A DNA stretch of 64,000 bases from Sphagnum compactum. Taxonomy: Eukaryota; Bryophyta; Sphagnopsida; Sphagnales. Shown here one piece after another: positions 47,000-60,769 of this stretch. The stretch's first letter is position 1, and each line of letters starts with the position of its first letter. A model generated the notes under the pieces. It saw only the letters and a list, made by a program, of their open reading frames with translations, ran no database searches and was not told the DNA's origin. The stretch is taken from positions 15,381,118 to 15,445,117 of the forward strand of contig OZ234503.1 in assembly GCA_965153455.1 (NCBI GenBank), given 5' to 3'. The translations under genes were made by a program, and so were the position numbers.

Positions 47000-49900
47000 A
47001 CCCTAGAGATTAATTACATCAGTTATAACACACCATTTCAACATGATCTTAATTTATCTTAATTTATGAGTCTTGTAGATATGTTTTAAAAAACTAGCTA
47101 TAAATTAATTCAATAAATATAAAATATTTTTCAACACATTAAAAATTTGCTACAAATGTTTTTCATGCTTCAAAAGCACAATGAAATAATGTAAAAAATT
47201 ATTGAAACATTTTCTAAGCATTAGGAAATAATGTTAAAAACATTATCACAACATGATTCAAGGGCCATTGATAGATTTTATTACCTTCTTTTTACCTTCT
47301 TTTTACTCATGTGTAACCAAAAAAAAACTAAATTAAAGGAAAAACTTTAAACTCCTTCGTTACTACTACTTTGCCTATAATATAAGTAAACCAAAAGGAG
47401 CAAAAGGAATTAAAAGGATTGATGCCTATCATTCCTTTTGTTTTCGTAAATGGAAGCCAAAACAAACAAAAAATTCAAAAGACTAAAAATTTGGAGACAA
47501 AAGGAGGGATCTTACATCTCCATTATAGATGTTTCAACAACAAATCAAGTCAAGAATTTTTCTATGATTTAATACTTTAGAATTATTTTGATTTCCTATC
47601 TTAAACTTAGCATTTACCTTATCGAAACCCAATTCTATCCAACCTACACATGCTCTTGGCAAGTTGGCCTTGGATCAAACTCTCATTAATATCCATTGTG
47701 GCTATTATTATCTTTTCAACCCCATGGTGCATTATTCACAAGATGCAAAAACTGAAATCTATGTTTCATCAAAAGAAACCCCACCAAATAGTTATTTCTT
47801 TCTGTCAAAAGTTATTTGACATCACCAAATTCAACATCTTCGAATGTGAAGTTTTGGACCTAATTCTATAAATCACAATTCCCATACAATGACTATTTTA
47901 ATTTGTGGCATTTTCAACAACAACCTTTTTCCTATAGTTTGGAACAATTTATTTATTTTACATCTTATATTTGATTTTCAAACTAAGATTATAAATTCTT
48001 AAACCCTCTCTATTGATTTAATTTTGTTCCTTGAGATATCTGAATAGCTAAAATGTAGAAGTTGATTCTTTTTTACAGTACCATCTATTGATAACTAAAA
48101 TGATTCACTCCTTTGCAAGAATCATGGAAAAACCTCTTGACTTGTGATAGTTCCACATCCTACACAATGAAAAGAAAGTTCAATTCTATTGTAATGCATT
48201 ATTACTAAGCTACTTCACACGCTTAAGCAAACCATCAACTTATCTTTCCACCAATGTTGTCAACACCACCATGATTTTCATTAGTCATCTACTAAGTGCC
48301 ACCAACATCCTTTCCTTTATAGCTTCTCTCCTTCTTTTTCCACCATCTAGTCTATATCTCCAATAGTAACATCACCATAATTCCCTTGTGATCCCCAACT
48401 TGAACAAACACCAAAAGCACGAAGTAACATTAACCTATACAAACAAACAAGACATAATAACAAAAAGACTAGGTATTTAATGCTAGTGCATTCCTTTGGA
48501 AGAACCGATGTTGAAAAATTTGATAAGCAGTTAATGTGTCCTAATCCAATTAAGCATATCCAATCACTAATTCATAATCGTCATTAACAAGAAATATTTT
48601 TATTCACACCAATGCTTGTCCACATATCATTCATCCCATTGGTGTGCTAGCATGAGTGTTGGTTCATTTTGGGCCTTTCAAAACAACTTGTCATTGCAAT
48701 TGACTAGTCTTATTTTCCAATGCCATAATATTATTTTTAAAATTAAATTTCAAATCAATAGATAATTTGTGCCATCCATTTGAAAATCAACATTTTACAG
48801 GAAGGAATATCATGATGGGTATAAATTACCAATCCCCTTTTTATGTCCTTGTACAACCCACATCTAAAAGAAAGGAACATTGGGGTAATTAATTACGAAC
48901 CATTAATTTTTGTTAATGTCAATGCTTTTCTAACGTCTCCCTTTTTTCCATCTTCACTTCGTATAAGAGGAGGCCTACTTGCCAGGTTTCCCTTAATTAA
49001 AGGTTATAACTTTGAAGATGGTAGCTTAACATCAGAGGTTTGCATGTCAAGGGAAGGCCTATAAAGAGCAAGACTTCCACACCATAAAGTACAAAAGTAT
49101 TTTATTTGAACGACGAAAGGTTTGCATGTTAATGGCAAAAGGTCCATTCAATTGAAAGAAGTGTTTTCATCATGAATAAGTGCTTTCAAAAGAAAAAGAC
49201 TTTTGCATGTTTTACATAAATGGAATGAAGGTAGTGAAAATTCTCATAGAGATCATTGAAGAGCTAAAACGAAAAGAATGAGGATAAAAACATGACAACC
49301 CATCAATTCAATAGACAACAAGAAAATAAAATAAGATGATTAATGGCATAGTCTTCTCAACCAACAAAATTATCAATTTTATTTATACAACAAACTAGAG
49401 CTCTAATTTTTAAGGCACAATAATTTGGGATTAGCACACTCCATGTTTACTTTCATGAGCTATCGTTGTCCTCATTTATGATTCCATCAAACAAAAACTT
49501 CAACTACAACCCAACGAAATCAATTTTAACCATAGGGTCTCATTTCTAGCATTGACAGATAATAGTGAACAATCATAACACCAAACCTAAATAATATACA
49601 TAGATCAAACCTTCATTTATACTCTATAATTTTTACAATTTTCCAATTTTTCATAGGAAACTTGTACAAGATATAAATACCCATTAATCATGACTGCAAC
49701 AAAAATCTTGAAAACATGTGCATATGCAAAAAAATTGATGAACTTAACTCTTTTCAAAATTTACATTTTCACAAGTTTCACTTCCTTTCAACACACAAAA
49801 AATCAAAACACATACTCAAGTCTATCAAATCAAAGCATCCATAATCATATATACAAGCTCTCAAACGTTGTAGAGCTTTTCATCAGCTCCCTCTACACTA

Positions 49901-52900
49901 GGATCTTCTACCATATGCCTCAACAAGCAGTTCTAATTTCTTTGCTTAGTGGAGATATCAAAATAGAATATCAGACCTAACTTGTTGAAAACATTCTTAT
50001 TTCCAACAAGACACAACAAAATTCTCACAAACATATTACCAACTTAAGAATATTTGAAGAGAGAGCTTAGTTTGCATCAAACCTACCTTAAAAAGTTGTC
50101 CACAATCATGAACAGCCTCCAAACACATCAATGGCAAATGACACATTGTAATTTTGAAATCAAAATAACCTCACAAAACTCATTAGCAAAACCCACACAT
50201 GTAACAAATTTCGAAAAAATAAATCAACAACCTAATTTATTCCATGCATTATGCACCATCATAATCACGCACCATTTCAAATGCTCACGACGACCCCTTC
50301 ATTTAATGATGAAAAACACAAATGTGGTAAACTCCTTCAATGATGTTGAAAGAGACAACCCTATGATGAAAGAGATGGCTAACCATCTCAACCCTAAATC
50401 CATGTCATAGAATGTCACAGATCAGTTTAGTTGTTAGAGCATATGTTATAGCAGCCCCTTTTGTATTATTATTTTGCACATTTGAGGTGTAGGATATTTC
50501 TTGCCAATACCTACTTAGTAACTATCAAATGCCTTATCTACTTACATAATAACACTACGAAAGAAATATGGTTGTTGTGGTTCATGACACATGTATGATC
50601 ATTTATTTTAGATTTCATTTTCAAATACGATTTCAATTAAATTAAATTCTTTTTTAGAGCAGGTTGAATGATAGGTTAATTTGCCCCCTATAATGTAATT
50701 TGGATGAAGTATACCTTCAAATAGTGTGCAAATGCGTTTCAAGAATTATAAATTTGCAAATTACAATTGGTGTAGAGGGTTTTTTTTCCCCTAATTTTGT
50801 GACGTAACCACAAGAGGAATTAGCCAAATTTGGCTACAGATCAGAAAGCAAAGTAGAATTTTCTTATAATGTTAGATGTGATGAAGAGTGGTAGAGCCCC
50901 AAATAGGGCATGTGGAGTGAGCCTGCTTTTACACTACCAATTGGGGCGGTAACCCAGATGGATGAAAACTTACAAGCAACCCCAATTTATAAAGACTTTG
51001 GATGGCAATAATGGCATCAAACCTTGATCAAAAGTGATGAAGTGCTTCCATCTTTAGACAGTTTCTGTAATTGGAAATTGTTGGACAATGGGCACTCTTG
51101 TTGTGCAAGACAAGAAAGTGAGGCAAAGTACCACAACCCCTTTGCAAGGGAGTTCAAAAAGAAAATTTATGCACCACTTGCTTTGCAACTAGAAGTAAAT
51201 TTGGGCTTACAAAATAATGCCCATAGCATTATAATAACTCATAATGTTGGGGGCTTTGTGACAAACCCTAGATATATGAGGAATGGACAAACCATGAAAT
51301 AAGCTTTTAATTAAAAGTTCGGCAGGTTGACAACATCATCTTTCTTTCTTTGGCTCATTTGGTTTGTCACATTGTAAATTGATGTTTTGACAAAAGCTGC
51401 CTTCAAAGCCTTGAAAGGCAAAACCAAAAGTGTAGGATAAGGGCCAAGAGGGGTTTAGGGTTACTCTAAGAATGAGGGTAGACTTTGAACCTGAGGTGGG
51501 AATGGAGAGTGGGACTTGAATTCCCAGAATTGGCCCGCCCCTTTGAGGACCCTTATCCAAGGGTCTATCTCTTGTAGAATTTGATATCTTGTAGAATTTC
51601 AGCCATTGTGATTTTGGTTTGAGGAGGAGTAGAGGCCATCTTATGTGGGGTAAGGTGCCCTCCAAATAGGTACACTAAACAAGTATTTCTACCACTTGTT
51701 AACAAAATAAGAAAGACCCAATTTCTATTACAAAGCTTTACAATTACATTAGTGTGCTTTCAAAAAAACTCTCCTTTCAACTTTTGGCAACCCAACAAGT
51801 GATGCAAGAAGAGTTGAGCAGTGTCGAGAAATTTCTTTGCGTAAATGTGGCATAGCTTAACACCAGGGTAAATCGGCAATTTTTTATGGGTGTGAAATTT
51901 TGCCAAAATGCAATAAATAATAAGTAAAAAGGGGAAAATTCTGTCAAAATATTTCTCATTTTTCTAAAAAAGAAGTTGCTAGATTTTGGGAAGACAGACT
52001 GGAATGTTTTTCACAACATTTGGATTCTGATTTTAGTTTGGTAACATTTTTTGAACTATTTTGTTCAACTATATAGACCATGTTGTCGGCATTTAATACT
52101 AAATCCCAAGTTTTGGATTTGCATTACCTAAGCCTTCAATTCTGCTCATATTTTTGATTAAATTAGGCTATTTTGGAATAAAATCATGGGTTTTTTTTTT
52201 ATACTGTAATTGTTTTGCCAGCTGGTGAATTTTTAAACATAAAATGGCAAAACATAAGTGTCTTTTGGTCTTCCAGCTGCTAAATTTCCAAAAATTAAAG
52301 AAAAACTTGATATTTATGGTTTATGTTCCAGTGGATAGCAAACAATGTAGAAGGATGCTTGGAGATTTTTTTTCATATTTTGTTTACAACAGATTTGGCT
52401 AAATTGTCTTAGGGATTATCATCACTTCAGCTACATCACAAAGATGAAAAATAGAAAAAAGGGGGATCACTGAATAGAATCCTGGAAATCTTTTGAAGTT
52501 ATAACCACTTTCATTCACTTTACAAGCTACATTACATTTGGAGATGAAACAAGGATCACAGGATCAAACTAGGGCCCAAAGACAGGGCGACTTTAAGGAT
52601 GACTCTAAGGCTTTTAAATTGGACTTAAGGTTTTTGGAATGTGGAATTGGCTCTATCTCAAACTTTTAATAAGACAATCTTTTTGTACTGATTTTGGTTG
52701 ATGAGTAAAGTAGGCTATCTTTGTCACAATTTTAAAAAATTCTTAGATAATTTGACAGATTGAAAACTCTGGTGCTGCAAGCTTCACAATAATAAAAGTC
52801 TTTGCACTTTTTAGAACTGTGAAAAGGAAAATTATGGAGGTAAAAATCACATATGTGGTACTATTGTGGCTTGCACCGTTGAGCACATATTACAATATAT

Positions 52901-54579
52901 TATTATTTAAAATTTAATAACTCCGGCACTATAGGTTTGAAAATTATGAAACCACCTTGGTACACCTATCCTAGTTAAGGGCTTTCTAATGATATCAAGA
53001 GCACACCCTCAATGTCCATGAAAGTTTAGTGATAAAAACACTTAAAATTCGAATACTCTTGCATTGTAGGTCTAAACCTTACTAAATCACATGAGTGCAC
53101 CTCTACCCATCAAGGGCTTTCCATAATGTTGAGAAGCAACCCAAATGCTTTTGGGGGGCTTTTTACCATGGTACAAGTGTAGGTGCTGGTTCACCCAAGG
53201 TTTCAAGCAGTACCATGAACAGAGCAAGGGAGATCCAAACTTGACAAAACAAAAGAAAAAACAGAAAGAAAGAAACTGCCTTCCTCAATTATTATGTGAT
53301 ATGTTCAACCAGGAATTACAATTACAGGGAAAAAGTAGAAACTTGAAACCACAAACCAATTTTGCAAATCAGCTCCTGATGGGTTATATGTAGTATTTTT
53401 TTTGCAATTTTGTGATGTTGTTCAAATGGCAGTCATCCATAAATATATTTAGCCAAATTTGACAATATTCAAAATATGAAAGTGGAAAATCTTCAGCACA
53501 CTTTCATATTTATAGGGAATTGTGGAGAATTTTTTGGCTATTTCTTAGCCAAAAAATCATTTTTTACATGATTTAAGAAAGATAATATTTGTTACAGAAT
53601 ATTCTTTTTCCAATTTTTCCAAGTTGCAAAGTTCTGTGTTGTTGTGGATATTGTGTGGCCCAGCAACCCACCAGTGCACCATCCTGAAATCCTGTTCTGA
53701 CTTAGCTATGAATGAACCAGAATTGAGTTGCTAAGGTTCCACCTGGGTAACCTATGATTTGAATCCTGCTACTTGCTCCTCCTCACATTAAATATTTATC
53801 TTAAGCTCCACTCATTCACACTTAATGTTAAGTCAATGCTAAGTCAATATTAAAAATAACAACAACAACAAACAAAAATATTGCATTCAAATCAAGAAGT
53901 TACTGAACATTTAAATGACATCCTAAGTGGAACCCAATGTTAAGAAGATGATAGTTTAATATTAAATCAATATTAGCTTAACATAAAATTTTCAAAAAAA
54001 AACACAATTTTTGAAATAAAAGTGTTTAATGTTAGGTAGGAGGCCTTGAAAAGGGTACATTTAAGTCAATGATTTTGCATTGTTCCAAAGATATTAAGTT
54101 TTAAGTATATCCCCAAACTAATGGCTTATGAAGTGGTCTGGTCCACCCAATCAAACCTTATGAAGTGTTGAGTACTGGCCACCGACTCTACAACGATTGT
54201 AATAATTTCTCACAAAATCACACACACACACAACATATTCCATGTACGTGGGCCATTCAGTTTTGTCCTTCAGGTCGACAATATCTAGTAGGTGTATGAC
54301 CCCAAAACTCTAGCTCACTATTCAGCTTCTTCCTTAGGCATGTATGTGGCTATGGAAAACTCCAAAGTAGTTAGTGCGGCTCTTTGATTTTGTGTTTTTT
54401 TGAATAATTTTAGAACCAAAAGAGTCTCAAAATATTGAGAAAATTCTCAAAGAACTTGTGAAAAGTATGATTTCACGAGAAAGTATGATTCTTTCCTTTG
54501 TATGTTTAAGAATTTCCTTAAACAACTTTTATTCCTTAAGCATAAATGTAAAACGCTTAGAATTTCCAGACACAAGGTC
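47000..54579. other. Long AT-rich spacer with dispersed repeats
   Basis: No gene is recognised; frames of 60-118 codons lack motifs. Repeats of note are: the palindrome TAGCCAAATTTGGCTA at 50821-50836; related sequence at 52330-52460 and 53440-53600; and a two-copy 135-bp duplication at about 52918-53143 (units ending AAGGGCTTTC(T/C)...AGCA(C/A)CCC). The 53145-53215 segment repeats one near 18000. Confidence 0.4.
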
Positions 54580-55068
54580 CCTCTTATCACCACGGTGCTA
54601 ATGGGCTAGCGAGCCACAGTACTTTTAATTTTATAAGACTAAATTTTATGAGTGGGATCCATCAACATAAATGTCAAGATGTTCATGGACCCGACAAGTT
54701 CTGGTATCATGGTGCTATAGGACTGGCTAGCGATCGGTACTTCCAAATCATAAACTGAAATTCTGCACAAAGGGATCCATGAACCAACAATATAAAAGTC
54801 AAATCCTAAGAATCTTCACACATACACACACACACACACACACTTGCACTTCTCTTATCATGGTGCTAAAGGGCTCTCCAGGGACTGTGCTTTCTACCTT
54901 TGAAGATTAGATTATACAAGCGAGAAGATCCAAACAAATTATTTATGCATCAACAGAAGCAGCAGCTTGTCTCTAGGGACTGTGTTTCTAACTTTGAAGA
55001 TTGGATTATACAAGTGAGAAGATCCAAACAACTATTTATGCAATGGACAGAAGCAGCAGCTTGTCTCC
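54580..55068. repeat. Composite tandem repeat (95-bp duplication preceded by related longer units)
   Basis: The segment starting GGGACTGTG at 54881 recurs at 54976 with the same following order (TTTGAAGATT, GATTATACAAG, GAGAAGATCCAAACAA, AGAAGCAGCAGCTTGTCTC), a 95-bp period. Upstream, AT(C)A..GGTGCTA..GGCT recurs at about 54588, 54709 and 54858, indicating longer, more diverged units. A (CA)10 tract lies at about 54823-54842. Confidence 0.75.
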
Positions 55069-55069
55069 A

Positions 55070-55985
55070 AGTCTCCAAGATAAGCTTTGGAAAAACTTTG
55101 ATTCTTTGCTGGTGAGTAGTGAGGCAAAGAAGTGAAAGAAAACGCCAAAAGCAAGGGGTCATTTGCTGCAAATTTTTGGATGTCACCAATCACCACCTCG
55201 TGGTTCAAATACAAGTGGCTTTTTCCAGCTTTCAGAGATGGAATAGACCATGGAAACTAACTATATTCGGGACAAATCCCCAATGCTCATTCATGTAAGC
55301 CAAAGAAAGCCTCTCTGGGCCCTGTCCCCTTCCTGAGACCTCATGATCTGGGGCTTGCATGGGGCCTGACATCAGTTACCAATCTGGACTTAGTTTGAAT
55401 GCCCCAAATTTGTTGTATGGGAAAGCAAGGTAATATCTTAATATCTGGTTATTAAGCTGGTTCTGGTTTTTGACCGGTTCTGGAACCAATTCCAGTGTCC
55501 AATTACACTGTACCCAGATCACTGCTTCTTTGAAAATTTTGAAAAAACAAAATTCTGAACTGGAATTCAAACCAGACCTGGAACTGGTTGCAAAACCCAT
55601 TTAATGCAGATTCCAGTTGAAAATTGTAAAATGTTTTAAATTTTTGGACTGAGGCTATCATTGTCCCTTGGGGTAGGAGTGCGGCCCTTCGCAAGATTTC
55701 ATGTTTCGATTGTGAAGTCTTATTTTTGCAATGTGTAATGGTTCGGCATCAAAGGCATTGTCAAGCTTTTCAAGTTTTTTCTTCTTTACATGGTTCTCTA
55801 AGTTTCTCTATCTCTTCTTTGAACCCCTTTCCTCATTAGCCTAAGCTTGGATTGTAAGGTTAAATCTTTTGAAATTCCAAGTGGGCCTCCCCCAGTTGCG
55901 TTGGTACACACACTTCTTCAACAAGAGGTGCAACTTACTTTTCATCTTCCTCTTGACAACCTAACATGTGACCCATTACATGTGA
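55070..55985. other. Spacer with a fold-back sequence
   Basis: Near 55474-55500 and 55559-55585 two stretches with GGTTCTGGAACCAATTCCAG-like sequence face each other and could form a hairpin. No gene is recognised. Confidence 0.3.
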
Positions 55986-55989
55986 CCCA

Positions 55990-58500
55990 TTTGAGGTAGT
56001 GGGCTGGCACCTATTATTGTTGTTCCCTTGGTGGTGTCTTTTTATTCCCCCTTTTGTGGATCAATCGAACGTAGGGATATTAAAAGCGCACTTATGACGT
56101 TTTCATTTTAGTGAGTGGGAGGAGCTTTATGTAGAGCACTTTTTGCAAATGTATGCATAGGTGACAACTTTATCCCTAGTTATGGGCACATCGTTAGCTT
56201 TGCCCGTTTTTTATTTTTGCCCTTAATGCACTCTCCTCGCATCGATTGAAAGTTTAGCCTTGGGATGCACTAGAGAATTTGCGCGTGCCACCAAGGCTTT
56301 TACCCCCTTGCCCCAGCTTTGGCATCCTCAAAGACGATTAGTGTGTTACTAATTTTGCACCCACTAATCACAAACTCTCTTTGCTTGGATTCCTTATTGA
56401 ACTTTTAGTTAGATTCAGACCTTGAACTTTCCATGGACTTTTTTAAATTAGCATTTTTGCGCATGTTTCACTTGTTGACTAGTGGTTCGTTTTCAAGCAT
56501 CTTCGAGATTCTTTTTATCTTGAAGATTTAATGAGTCATTTCATTCAACATCACCAATAGTGTTCTCATGTGACTTCTCGTTGCACCCTTGGGTTTGTGG
56601 TTTAAGTTTTTGGGGTTAATCAACTTTTGGCTTTAGCCAAACCTCCTAATGTCATCCATTTGATTATAGTGGGAAAAATGTTACATTACTTAGTGAATAG
56701 GGTTTCATGCCTACAGTTTTGTGATGCATTTGATTCTCACTTGTCACCATATCAGTTTAGGGTGACGATTTAAAGAAGTGGAGTTGTGGTTCATGGTATT
56801 CGGCCCACTTTGAATGCCCTTCCTAATTGGGTGGTGTTTTAAATAGACATTACAAACATTACAAACGTCATCTCGTGCAAAGCCATCTTCTAAAAGCTTC
56901 GAGCAGCAAGAGGTCAATTGTCCCAGCTTTTCCCTTTTGTTTGTTATTTTTATGGCCTTCAAATTCCTTTGTTCTTTAGCCATTATTCTTTCTTGGGGGC
57001 TTTGTTTGTCATTTTTCCTTTTGTGGGCACACGCCAAGACAACCCACTTGCCTGGCCTTTTTTTGTGTTAGCTCATTTTCGTGTTTTGCGTTGTTTTTCA
57101 AATGTTTTCCCTTCATGTTTCTTCTTTTCCCAAGCTTCTCTAATTGATGACACCCATATCTTCAACTCTGCCCATGTTGTCTCCCTTGCCTTTAATCATT
57201 TTGCTTCCTAGTCAGCTTTTGTGAGGTTGTTTATTTCACCCTACACGTGTTCAAACTGGGTTCCATCCAACTTACCTCCTAGGTTCATTCCCTTTGTCAA
57301 GTATTGTCACACTTCTGATGGCATTAAGATCCTTGGCGTCCCCTTTGGTTTTGCCTCTTTCACCTCTTTTTTTTTGCAAGAGGCTTTAGGCAAAGATATT
57401 TGACATACAAATGTGCTCCCAAAATTAGAGGACGTCCAAGTGGCCTTTCATATCCTCTTTTGATGTTTTGCACAAAAGCTTTCATTTTTGCTTTATTACT
57501 TTCCCCCCTTCCAGATTTTCAAAGTCAACTTGTTGTTTTTAACTTAACCTTAACGGGAATTTTTGAGAGACTTTTGGGTTCGGGTTCATTGGAATGCCCT
57601 GAAACCTTTCTACTCTGTTAGCAAGTGGTTCTCCCCATTTTTAATGGACGCATAGGGTTGACTTCCTCGAAGGTCATTGTTCCAACTACCTATCTGGGGA
57701 ATTGGGCCTTAATTGCCCCTATCATAGTCCTTGGGGTGTCACATTGCATTTAAAACCAACTTTTGGATCCTATGGGGATCCATTTTCTTCCTTATGTTTA
57801 TGGTGAAGAGAAGACATCTCACATGATGTTGATTTCACGGCCATTATCAAAGATGTGGGATTTCATATCTTGCAAAACAAACCCATGTCCTTCCATCCTT
57901 GCCTTATAATCTTCACGTTGTGATGTCGAAATTGTGTTATCATTCGATGGTGTCTACATGTTGGCAAATGTTGTCATCATTGACCCCACTTGAGTTGATT
58001 TGGTTTCACAAGACGTTATTTTTTGTGCGGTTGTTGTGATAATTGCGGCTTAAGAGAAGGACAATCTTCATTACAATTGATTCCCAATGGACATGTTTCT
58101 CCTTCTAATTATAAAAATTTTAGATGTTTACACTGCTAGACAAATAGGTTTCTTCATCAATGTGCCAACATGGCATGAAAAATGAAAGTCAATGGAAGCC
58201 TTCCTTTTTCAGTTTTGTACACCTTTTATTAGCAGAGAGTGTGAATGGCATTACAGCATGCGCATGCGATCTCTATTTGAAATATGCTACGACAATAGGT
58301 GAGGGTTTGTTTAAGCTAAATGTCCTTTCAAGAGGTCCTTCCATTTCATTATTTGATATGCTTTTCACAAATGGAGGGGATTCAAAGAACTTGATGTTCC
58401 CCTTGTGCTTCACCCTCTTGGGTGGTTCATTTGTCTTCTTGGACATGAGTCCTTCCATTTTGTTCCTTCTTTTCCTCTTGTTTGAGCGCTTTGGTTAATT
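55990..58500 (+). pseudogene. LINE-like retroelement remnant with reverse transcriptase and C-terminal domain
   Basis: The plus strand carries a non-LTR reverse transcriptase in decayed form, spread over shifting frames with many stops. In order: TREFARATKAFTPLPQLW (about 56260-56320); VSCLQFCDAFDS (about 56703); an IDITN block where the family has the motif A Asp (about 56845); QLSQLFPFVCYFYGLQIPLF; FVGTRQDNPL (57021-57050), the template-grip region; LIDDTH at 57138-57155, the place of the catalytic Asp pair; DGIKILGVPFG (about 57318); KLEDVQVAFHILF; and DPMGIHF (about 57768), followed by TAIIKDVGFHI. The last 112-codon frame (58160-58498) reads the far C-terminus. The C-terminal domain recurs at 60770-61222. 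Poly(A) tail, ORF1 and target duplications were not found here. Confidence 0.65.
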
Positions 58501-58679
58501 TATGGTTGGCAGGGTTTCATCAAGTTAGAACTCAGAATTGTTTTTAAAAATCTGTGGTTAAAGGGCCACATATCTGTCGGTTCTTTCTTTTGAAAAACAG
58601 AGAGAACTGCCCAGCACTGGTATTAAGTTTCCAAAATGTGAAATTCAAAATTTACTTGGTTTTGGATGTTTAAAATTGC

Positions 58680-58900
58680 CAGAGGTGAGGGATTTTTTTT
58701 TAAATAACAAGAATTCTATAATTTATTTTCAGTGTGTAGCCAAAAACATAGAAGGATGATTAAATTTTTTAATTTCATATATCTGGTCTATAGCCAGATT
58801 TGGCTAAATCTTCCTAGGGATCTTCTGCTAAATCTTCCTAGGTCACTTTTTTTTCCGTCTTTCAATTGATGATCACCACTTTGGCTACAAACAAAAAATT
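58680..58900. repeat. Dispersed repeat with TAGCCAGATTTGGCTA core
   Basis: The imperfect palindrome at 58791-58806 is followed by AATCTTCCTAGGGAT and preceded by ACATAGAAGGATGATTAAA. The same order is seen at 52345-52430, and in reverse near 35500-35580. It is non-coding and probably an old MITE-type sequence. Confidence 0.5.
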
Positions 58901-59184
58901 CTTAAAAAAGAAACTGGTACATAATAGAGGTACCTGCACACACATGGTCTAAGAAACATTTTAGTATTGCACCCGGTGTTTCAAGTTTAAAGAACACTTT
59001 ACGAGTAAATGTGTTTTGTTGAAGTGCACCACTTTCAATAAAGGAGAAACCACAGTAAGTAGATGCCTAAACAAAGAAACCAAAAGACAACAACCCTTGA
59101 ACCTAGGGAATAGGGACTCAGGAGTAGTGAAGCCCTTTAGCCAGCCAATCACCACCATAGGGCAGAGGAAGTTAGAACTTCCGA

Positions 59185-59495
59185 GAGCATCTCCACCAAT
59201 GCTCAGTATGTGAGCTTGCAAAAAATTATTTCTCACAATCCAAGTTTTAGTTACCAACTTTTTTCCAACAACCGCAGCCCCCAAAACTGAAATTGGGACT
59301 GCATGTAGGTGGGAGATACTAATAGCAACCCACTTGGACCAATCACACTATCTAGCTAATCAGAAGATGTCAAAAACTATGATTTGATTGTAGGGCTCAT
59401 CCAGGGCTCTGAAAGCTGTGGATTTGTTCAGGGTGCTAGTGTCCTTCCAAGACTTCCAGTGCAGGGTCACATACTGAGTGTTGATGGAGATGCTC
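59185..59495 (+). mobile_element. Tourist-like MITE, copy 3 (311 bp, best terminal inverted repeats)
   Basis: The first 29 bases (GAGCATCTCCACCAATGCTC and onward) match the reverse complement of the last 29 (GAGCATCTCCATCAACACTC and onward) at about 26 positions. The right flank is TTA (59496-59498). The left flank is CGA, so the target duplication has decayed there. The interior shares AACTGAAATTGGGACTGC and ACTATCTAGCTAATCA with copies 1 and 2. Confidence 0.85.
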
Positions 59496-59499
59496 TTAC

Positions 59500-60765
59500 A
59501 ATCAAAAGGCTAGGTCCTGTAGTTACCCCAACACAGTAGCAGCTTCAACATTAATAATAAGATTAATGGTAAAAATGTGTTTTACAAAGAACAAAATTTT
59601 GAGAAGGAAAATAGAAAATGTGTTAAAATATTCTCCTTTTTGACATGGAATCTTCAAAATTAAAAGATTAGTAAGCAAACATATGTTAAAGCTGGCCTTG
59701 TACTATGGTACCTTAGTTGTCAATATTATTGTCAAACTTTGCCCCTCATTTCTAGCATTTACATAAACGTAATTGTCACTCTGGAAGGATTCCACCCTTC
59801 ACCCTAAGTTGCAGGAGTCTAACTTATTCCTACATCACCCGAAACTGGCCCCGCATTTGGCCATTCCCAATACATAAAATTTGAATTTGTTCATAAATCT
59901 TCAAAATTTGTAAAAACATAAGTTAGCAATAATACATAGGTTAGTCTACTTAAACATGTTTGCCTTGCAACTTATATCCACTTTCCATCATTCATGATTG
60001 TTACAAGCAAATAAGGTACTTGTATATATAGAGGTAAACTCTTTCGCAGTCAGGTAACGGGTTTTGATTGCATACAAACATGTGACTTTTTTGCACCTTG
60101 CACTCCAAATCTCATATCAATCACCTTCTTTTGTGACTTTTTGCAGATTGCTCCAGTTTTCATAATAACAAACCAACTAAAAAACTCTTTGTTCACGCCT
60201 TGACTTTCATTTTCACCTTGCTTGAAACTTCCTTACAAGCTCATAAAATCAAGAACTGTTGCTTCAATTTTCATGATATGAAATTCCACCCAAGAGACAA
60301 CAAAAAAACTACTTTGAATTGCCATGACTGTTTTGCAGCTAGCTTGAGACTTCCATATAGTTATAAAAAATAGGAACTGCATTGCATAATAGGGAGAGTG
60401 TGCAAATAGTTCAAATGTTTTGAAATACTAATTATATATCCATAAAAATTATGAAACAGGTTTTCATTTTTTGGGGTGAGTTTTTTTTAATCTGGCTAGC
60501 TAGCTTGAATGTTCATAGCAGTAAACTTTGAAGGGATGGATGGTGGCTGGATAACACTCTTACATTGGGTTTCTGGAGCTATCCACAATTTGGGATTTCA
60601 TGTTTTTTTTTTCTAATAATGTAGGCTTGTGTCCTTCTTTTCAAGTACTTTCTTTTTAGAAGAGAGGTAACCATTTTCACAGGACCATTTCAAAGAATTT
60701 GCCCAAGCACTTCTTTTTCAGCATCATTTCTAGCATGATTTTTTATTCTTATCATGCCCACTTGA
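59500..60765. other. AT-rich spacer
   Basis: No gene or clear repeat is seen. Short frames are random. Confidence 0.35.
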
Positions 60766-60769
60766 AATT

